Assembly (NCBI RefSeq): GCF_017876165.1 | Contig: NZ_JAGINQ010000015.1 | Location: forward strand, 1-64,000 | Reading direction: 5' to 3' | DNA from: Azospirillum soli | Lineage (GTDB): Bacteria; Pseudomonadota; Alphaproteobacteria; Azospirillales; Azospirillaceae | Length of the DNA: 64,000 nt | In this document: one piece after another, positions 59,593-64,000 of the stretch | Layout of the letters: each line of letters starts with the position of its first letter | Numbering within the stretch: position 1 is the stretch's first letter | Program-made: the position numbers and the translations under genes | Notes under the pieces: generated by a model | Database searches by the model: none | What the model saw: the letters and a program-made list of their open reading frames with translations, nothing else | Told to the model about the DNA's origin: nothing

Positions 59593-60300
59593 TTACTGGG
59601 CCGCCACGACGTCGCCGTGGCGGGTGCAGGCCGGCTCCGCCAGCTCGACAAAACGCTCCGTGATACCGTCCGGCTGGGCCAGGGTGTTCTGATCCTCGCC
59701 AGGGAAGGCCTGCATGCGCAGCTTGGTGGCGACCACGCCGGGGTCGATCAGGTTCACGCGCAGGTTCGACTTGGCGATTTCCATCGCGTAGGTCTTCACC
59801 ATCATGTCTAGCGCCGCCTTGCTGGCGCCGTACGGGCTCCAGTAGGGATAGGGGGCGGTGGCCGCGCCGGAGGTCACGAAGATCGCGCGCCCGGCGTCCG
59901 ACGCGCGCAACAGCCGGTCGAAGGAGCGGATCAGGCGGTAGTTGGCCGTGACGTTCACGTCCATAACCCGCTGCCACAGCTTCGGGTCATAGTGGGCGAC
60001 CGGGCCCAGGGCTTCCAGCACGCCGGCGTTGCCGACCAGGATGTCCAGCTTCCCGAACCGCTCGAAGATCGAATAGCCGAGCTGGTCGATCTTGTCGAAC
60101 TGCCGCAGGTCGAGCGGGACCAGCGTGGCGTTCTTTCCCGTCGCCTTTAGGATCGCGTCGTCGGTCTCCTCCAGGCCGCCGACCGTGCGGGCGGTCAGGA
60201 TGACATGGGCGCCCTCGGCGGCGAAGCGCTTGGCGACGGCGGCGCCGATGCCGCGCGACGCGCCGGTGATGAGGGCGATGCGGCCGGAAAGACGGGACAT
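59593..60300 (-). CDS. Short-chain dehydrogenase/reductase
   Basis: 235 residues from ATG 60300. RIALITGASRGIGAAVAKRFA is the TGxxxGxG nucleotide-binding motif; LVGNAGVLEAL replaces the usual NNAG, and the catalytic Ser-Tyr-Lys are in FVTSGAATAPYPYWSPYGASKAAL. DLR in the second strand region suggests NADP or NAD without certainty. PGVVATKLRMQAFPGED is the common substrate-lid region. An upstream start at 60387 would include repeat DNA and is rejected. It follows purF on the same strand but a hairpin separates them. The substrate is unknown. Confidence 0.88.
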   Translation of the reverse strand: MSRLSGRIALITGASRGIGAAVAKRFAAEGAHVILTARTVGGLEETDDAILKATGKNATLVPLDLRQFDKIDQLGYSIFERFGKLDILVGNAGVLEALGPVAHYDPKLWQRVMDVNVTANYRLIRSFDRLLRASDAGRAIFVTSGAATAPYPYWSPYGASKAALDMMVKTYAMEIAKSNLRVNLIDPGVVATKLRMQAFPGEDQNTLAQPDGITERFVELAEPACTRHGDVVAAQ

Positions 60301-60337
60301 GGGGCGGGCTCGATCTGGGGGTGGGATGTTCGTGAAG

Positions 60338-60374
60338 CCCTTCTCCCCTTGGGGAGAGGGGCAGGGTGAGGGGA
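60338..60374. repeat. CCCTTCTCCCC/GGGGAGAGGGGCAGGGTGAGGGG intergenic repeat
   Basis: The sequence CCCTTCTCCCCTTGGGGAGA followed by GGGGCAGGGTGAGGGG is a repeat found between genes in very many GC-rich proteobacteria. It lies just upstream of the dehydrogenase start. Confidence 0.75.
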
Positions 60375-60430
60375 AAACGTCGGCCACGCCGGGCCTTTTG
60401 CCGGCCTGTCGGCCGCCCCCTCATCCCAAA

Positions 60431-60468
60431 CCCTTCTCCCCCCATTCTTATGATTGGGGGGAGAAGGG
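60431..60468 (-). terminator. 14-bp hairpin after purF
   Basis: CCCTTCTCCCCCCA (60431-60444) is perfectly complementary to TGGGGGGAGAAGGG (60455-60468). On the minus strand it lies 6 bp past the purF stop and is followed by TTTGGG. Confidence 0.8.
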
Positions 60469-60474
60469 CTTACC

Positions 60475-61923
60475 TTAAGCGCGGATGCGGACGTTCGCCT
60501 CGGTCGGCGGGCTGTCCAGCGCGTCGGTCAGCTGGATCGGGTACTCGCCGGTGAAGCAGGCGTCGCAGAAGCGCAGGTTGTTCGGGTCGCGCTTCGCCTC
60601 GCCCATGGCCCGGTAGAGACCGTCCAGCGAGATGAAGGCGAGGCTGTCCGCCTGGATGAAGTCGCGCATCTCTTCCACCGACATGCGGTGGGCGAGCAGC
60701 TTGCTCTGCTCCGGCGTGTCGATGCCGTAGAAGCAGGGGTGCGAGGTCGGCGGGCTGGAAATGCGCATGTGCACCTCCTTGGCTCCGGCCGAGCGCACCA
60801 TCTCCACGATCTTCTTGGAGGTCGTGCCGCGCACGATGCTGTCGTCCACCAGCACCACCCGCTTGCCCTCGATCATGGCGCGGTTGGCGTTGTGCTTCAG
60901 CTTCACGCCCAGATGGCGGATCTGGTCGGTCGGCTCGATGAAGGTGCGGCCGACATAGTGGTTGCGGATGATGCCCAGCTCGAACGGCACGCCGCTCTGG
61001 GTGGCGTAGCCGATGGCCGCCGGCACGCCGCTGTCCGGCACCGGCACGACCACGTCGGCCTCGATGCCCGACTCGCGGGCCAGTTCCGCGCCGATGCGCT
61101 GGCGCGCGTTGTAGACGGAGTTGCCCTCCATCACGCTGTCCGGCCGCGCGAAGTAGATGTACTCGAAGATGCAGAAGCGGCGGCCCTGCGGCTGGAACGG
61201 ACGCAGGCTGTGCACGCCGGCCTCGTCCAGCACGACCATCTCGCCCGGCTCGACGTCGCGGACATACTCGGCGCCGACGATGTCCAGCGCGCAGGTCTCG
61301 CTGGTCAGGATGTGCGTGTCGCCCAGCTTGCCCAGCACCAGCGGACGGACGCCCAGCGGGTCGCGCACGCCGATCACCTTGTTCGCGGTCAGCGCGACCA
61401 GCGAGAAGGCGCCCTCGACCTGCCGCACCGCCTCGATCAGGCGATCGACGGGCGAACCGCCGCGCGCGATCGCCATCAGGTGGACGATCACCTCGGTGTC
61501 GGTGGTGGACTGGAACAGGCAGCCGCGGCGGACCAGCTGGCGGCGCAGGGTCTGCGCGTTGGTCAGGTTGCCGTTGTGGGCCAGCGCAAAGCCGCCGAAC
61601 TCGAAGTCGGCGTAGAGCGGCTGGACGTTGCGGATGGTGGTGTCGCCGGTGGTGGCGTAGCGGACGTGGCCGATGGCCTGCGGGCCCTTCAGCTTGGCGA
61701 TGATCGCTTCCGACGAGAAATGGTCGCCGACCAGACCCAGCGCGTGCTGCTGGTGGAAGCGGTCGCCGTCGAAGCTGACGATGCCGCACGCCTCCTGGCC
61801 GCGATGCTGCAGCGCGTGCAGGCCAAGCGCCGTGATGGCACCGGCCTGGGCGTGGCTGTAGATGCCGAACACGCCGCACTCCTCGCGCAGCTTGTCGTCG
61901 TCGAACGGATGCGTCGTCAGCAT
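60475..61923 (-). CDS. purF: Amidophosphoribosyltransferase PurF
   Basis: 482 residues from ATG 61923, chosen for GAGGA upstream; 61953 and 61974 are longer in-frame starts. A 15-residue propeptide ends before C16 in REECGVFGIY, the N-terminal nucleophile that frees ammonia from glutamine. ALQHRGQEACGIV, HVRYATTG and AHNGNL follow in the glutaminase. The phosphoribosyl domain has VVLVDDSIVRGTTSKKIV as PRPP loop and CFYGIDTPEQSKLLA. Conserved Cys (C-terminal FCDACFTGEYP) suggest the Fe-S type of the enzyme. First committed step of purine synthesis. It follows cvpA by 59 bp, as in many bacteria. Confidence 0.97.
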   Translation of the reverse strand: MLTTHPFDDDKLREECGVFGIYSHAQAGAITALGLHALQHRGQEACGIVSFDGDRFHQQHALGLVGDHFSSEAIIAKLKGPQAIGHVRYATTGDTTIRNVQPLYADFEFGGFALAHNGNLTNAQTLRRQLVRRGCLFQSTTDTEVIVHLMAIARGGSPVDRLIEAVRQVEGAFSLVALTANKVIGVRDPLGVRPLVLGKLGDTHILTSETCALDIVGAEYVRDVEPGEMVVLDEAGVHSLRPFQPQGRRFCIFEYIYFARPDSVMEGNSVYNARQRIGAELARESGIEADVVVPVPDSGVPAAIGYATQSGVPFELGIIRNHYVGRTFIEPTDQIRHLGVKLKHNANRAMIEGKRVVLVDDSIVRGTTSKKIVEMVRSAGAKEVHMRISSPPTSHPCFYGIDTPEQSKLLAHRMSVEEMRDFIQADSLAFISLDGLYRAMGEAKRDPNNLRFCDACFTGEYPIQLTDALDSPPTEANVRIRA

Positions 61924-61982
61924 CGAAGGGTCCTCGTCCTGCTCGGGCGTCATGAAAATAAGTCGCGTCGTCAACGGGCGCG

Positions 61983-62669
61983 TCAGCGCGCGTTCTGGAT
62001 CAATCGCTCAAGATCGCCACGGTCCCGATCCTTATAGCCGGTATCGGGCTGCGGCGCACCACCGGTCTTGGAGGCGCCGGGAACCGGAGTCGACAGCCGG
62101 TCCAGCGCCTCCTTCGCCTCGATGGCCTGACGCGCGCGGTCGCGCGCCATGTCCATGTGGCCGAGCCCGTCCTTGCGCAGGTTCTCGGGCACGAATTCGT
62201 AGATCATGCCGGCGCCGGCGGCCAGCAGCGGCCGGGTCTTGGCGGTTTGCAGCCAGGCCGGGTGCTCGGCCGGGTTCGGCACCAGCCAGGCGAAGAACAG
62301 GTAGGCGACCGAAGCAAGAATCGCGCCCTTCAGCAGGCCGAACACGAAGCCCAGCGAACGGTCCAGCGCCGACAGCCCGGAATTCTGCACGCCGCGCGAC
62401 ACCGCGCGCCCCAGGATCGTGAAGACCACGAGGCTGACCACGAAGACCGCCACGGCCGACACCGCGTAGGCCGCCATCTCGATCCGGATGTGCTGCTGGG
62501 CGAGCGGCAGGACGTAAGGCAGGGCGTACATCGTCACGATGGCGGCGCCGGCCCAGGCCGCGACCGACAGCACCTCGGCCACCATGCCGCGCGTGAAGGC
62601 CAGAAGTGCGGCCAGCAGAAGCACGACGATGACGGCGAGATCCGCCGGATTGATTGGGAAAGTCTCCAT
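61983..62669 (-). CDS. cvpA: CvpA family membrane protein
   Basis: 228 residues from ATG 62669. Four membrane helices: about 10-29 (LAVIVVLLLAALLAFTRGM), 35-55, 68-92 (YAVSAVAVFVVSLVVFTILG) and 107-127 (SLGFVFGLLKGAILASVAYLFF). LSALDRSLGFVFGLLKG is the family signature. The tail is polar and ends in the cytoplasm or periplasm unassigned. CvpA is linked to colicin V export and to purF in enteric bacteria; its role is unclear, possibly envelope homeostasis. It follows radA by 34 bp, so radA-cvpA-purF form one operon. Confidence 0.92.
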   Translation of the reverse strand: METFPINPADLAVIVVLLLAALLAFTRGMVAEVLSVAAWAGAAIVTMYALPYVLPLAQQHIRIEMAAYAVSAVAVFVVSLVVFTILGRAVSRGVQNSGLSALDRSLGFVFGLLKGAILASVAYLFFAWLVPNPAEHPAWLQTAKTRPLLAAGAGMIYEFVPENLRKDGLGHMDMARDRARQAIEAKEALDRLSTPVPGASKTGGAPQPDTGYKDRDRGDLERLIQNAR

Positions 62670-62703
62670 AACGCCGCTCAGCCCCTCAGTGCCACTCACT
62701 GCC

Positions 62704-64000
62704 TCAATCGCGCCGGTGCGTTGCCTGGAACAGAGGCATCAGCTCGCCCAGGTGATGCAGTTCCACCGTCTTCAGGCCGCCGTCGTTGCGGCTGGCCCTT
62801 TGGCCGTTCCGTCTAGCCGGAAAGATGGCCGTTGAAAACCCCAGCTTTGCGGCTTCCTTCAGGCGGGTGTCGCTCTGGCCCACCGCGCGCACCTCGCCGG
62901 ACAGACCGATCTCCCCGAAAACCACGGCGTCCGCCGGCACCGGCTCGCCGGTCAGCGACGACACCAACGCCGCCGCGACGGCGAGGTCCGCCGCCGGTTC
63001 CGTGATCCGCAGGCCGCCCGCGACGTTCAAATAGACGTCGTTGGCGCCGATCTGCACGCCGCAGCGCGCCTCCAGCACCGCCAGAACCATGGCGAGCCGC
63101 GCCGAATCCCAGCCGACCACCGCGCGGCGCGGCGTGCCGAGCGGCGAGGGCGCAACCAGCGCCTGCACCTCCACCAGCACGGGGCGCGTGCCCTCCATTC
63201 CGGCGAAGACGGCGGCACCCGACACGTCGCCGCGCCGTTCGGCCAGGAACAGGGCGGAGGGGTTGGCGACCTCGCCCAGGCCGCCGTCGGTCATCTCGAA
63301 CACGCCGATCTCGTCGGTCGGGCCGAAGCGGTTCTTGACCGCGCGCAGGATGCGGAACTGGTGGCCGCGCTCGCCTTCGAAATACAGCACCGTGTCCACC
63401 ATGTGCTCCAGCACGCGGGGGCCGGCGATCATGCCTTCCTTGGTGACGTGCCCGACCAGCAGCAGCACGACGCCGCGGCGCTTGGCCGCGCGAATCAACT
63501 CCTGGGCCGAGGCGCGGACCTGCGCCACCGTGCCCGGCGCGCTGTCCAGATTGTCCACATACATCGTCTGAATGGAGTCGATGACGATGATGTCCGGCCC
63601 GTCCGCCGCGTCCATCGACGCCACGATGTCGCGCACACTGGTGGCCGATGCCAGCTGAACCGGCGCCGCGACGCAGCCCAGCCGCAGCGCGCGCAGCCGC
63701 ACCTGATCGACCGCCTCTTCGCCCGACACGTAGGCGCAGCGGTGGTCCTGCGCCAGCCGCGCCGTCGCCTGGAGGAGAAGCGTGGACTTGCCGATGCCCG
63801 GATCGCCGCCGATCAGGATCGCGGAGCCGGGCACCAGCCCGCCGCCGCACACGCGGTCGAACTCGGCGATGTTGGTCAGACGGCGGGGCGGCGCCTCGCT
63901 GGTGCCGGCCAGCCCGACGAAGTCCAGCCGGCGCCCGCGCGCGCTGCCCAACCCCTTGGGCGCGCTTTCCGGAGCGGCTTCTTCGACGAGCGTGTTCCAT
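62704..64000 (-). CDS. radA: DNA repair protein RadA (Sms), N-terminus beyond right edge
   Basis: About 432 residues visible. RecA-like domain: LIGGDPGIGKSTLLLQATA is Walker A, DIIVIDSIQTMYVDNLDSAPGTVAQVRA is Walker B with the RadA-specific KNRFG motif as VKNRFGPTDEIGVFEM. The C-terminal Lon-like domain includes YLNVAGGLRITEPAADLAVAAALVSSL and GEIGLSGEVRAVGQ. The N-terminal four-Cys zinc finger is cut off at the window edge. RadA is a hexameric helicase aiding branch migration in recombination. The C-terminal ELMPLFQATHRRD ends 34 bp before cvpA starts. Confidence 0.96.
   Translation of the reverse strand, partial: WNTLVEEAAPESAPKGLGSARGRRLDFVGLAGTSEAPPRRLTNIAEFDRVCGGGLVPGSAILIGGDPGIGKSTLLLQATARLAQDHRCAYVSGEEAVDQVRLRALRLGCVAAPVQLASATSVRDIVASMDAADGPDIIVIDSIQTMYVDNLDSAPGTVAQVRASAQELIRAAKRRGVVLLLVGHVTKEGMIAGPRVLEHMVDTVLYFEGERGHQFRILRAVKNRFGPTDEIGVFEMTDGGLGEVANPSALFLAERRGDVSGAAVFAGMEGTRPVLVEVQALVAPSPLGTPRRAVVGWDSARLAMVLAVLEARCGVQIGANDVYLNVAGGLRITEPAADLAVAAALVSSLTGEPVPADAVVFGEIGLSGEVRAVGQSDTRLKEAAKLGFSTAIFPARRNGQRASRNDGGLKTVELHHLGELMPLFQATHRRD

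Overview
The window is high-GC alphaproteobacterial chromosome or chromid DNA, most like Azospirillum or a close Rhodospirillales relative. The evidence is strong C/G third-position bias, several large chemoreceptors and c-di-GMP or two-component genes, DctP-type and Tad-type genes, a sigma54-linked TyrR next to dadA, and conserved loci in typical alphaproteobacterial form (yfgM-bamB-der, purF-cvpA-radA). No rRNA, CRISPR array, complete prophage or intact tRNA was seen.

Layout. 1-1.9 kb is a graveyard of insertion sequences: an IS256-type element entering from the left has cut an IS1380-type transposase, followed by a decayed IS256-type transposase. 2.4-5.6 kb holds an orphan TRAP solute-binding protein and a chemoreceptor. 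5.7-9.5 kb is a minus-strand operon of a MenD-like thiamin-diphosphate enzyme with an altered substrate motif, an MFS transporter and a secreted cupin. 10-13.5 kb is a large GGDEF/EAL sensor. 13.6-14.7 kb holds broken gene fragments. 14.8-24.5 kb holds an FmdB-type zinc ribbon, divergent tyrR/dadA with visible TyrR boxes and a sigma54 promoter, endonuclease V, a LOG-like protein, a PRC-barrel protein, a PfpI-type protein, a two-component pair and an AI-2E family transporter.

24.7-32.9 kb is a compact minus-strand cluster: two sugar-nucleotide epimerases, a B12-binding radical SAM protein and four glycosyltransferase-like proteins, several with overlapping stop/start codons. It looks like a dedicated glycan or glycoconjugate pathway. 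33.2-43.6 kb is sensory: an Aer-like receptor split into a PAS protein and a membrane signalling protein, an HxlR/tautomerase pair with a perfect palindrome between them, a further chemoreceptor, then a partner-switching module (STAS, SpoIIE-type phosphatase, receiver-ATPase) beside a hybrid histidine kinase with HPt domain. 43.9-48.8 kb holds a periplasmic binding protein, Kup, a 32-residue membrane ORF and an AAA-type ATPase. 49.1-52.8 kb holds three LuxR/NarL-type regulators in unusually AT-rich surroundings. From 52.9 kb on is mostly housekeeping: a thioredoxin-fold protein, yfgM-bamB-der, three TadE/TadG-like proteins, a short-chain dehydrogenase, purF, cvpA and radA (cut by the right edge).

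A recurring oddity is short tandem duplications of about 13-19 bp, many sitting on stop codons or just before start codons. Functions are assigned from recognisable motifs and family knowledge; no database search was possible.
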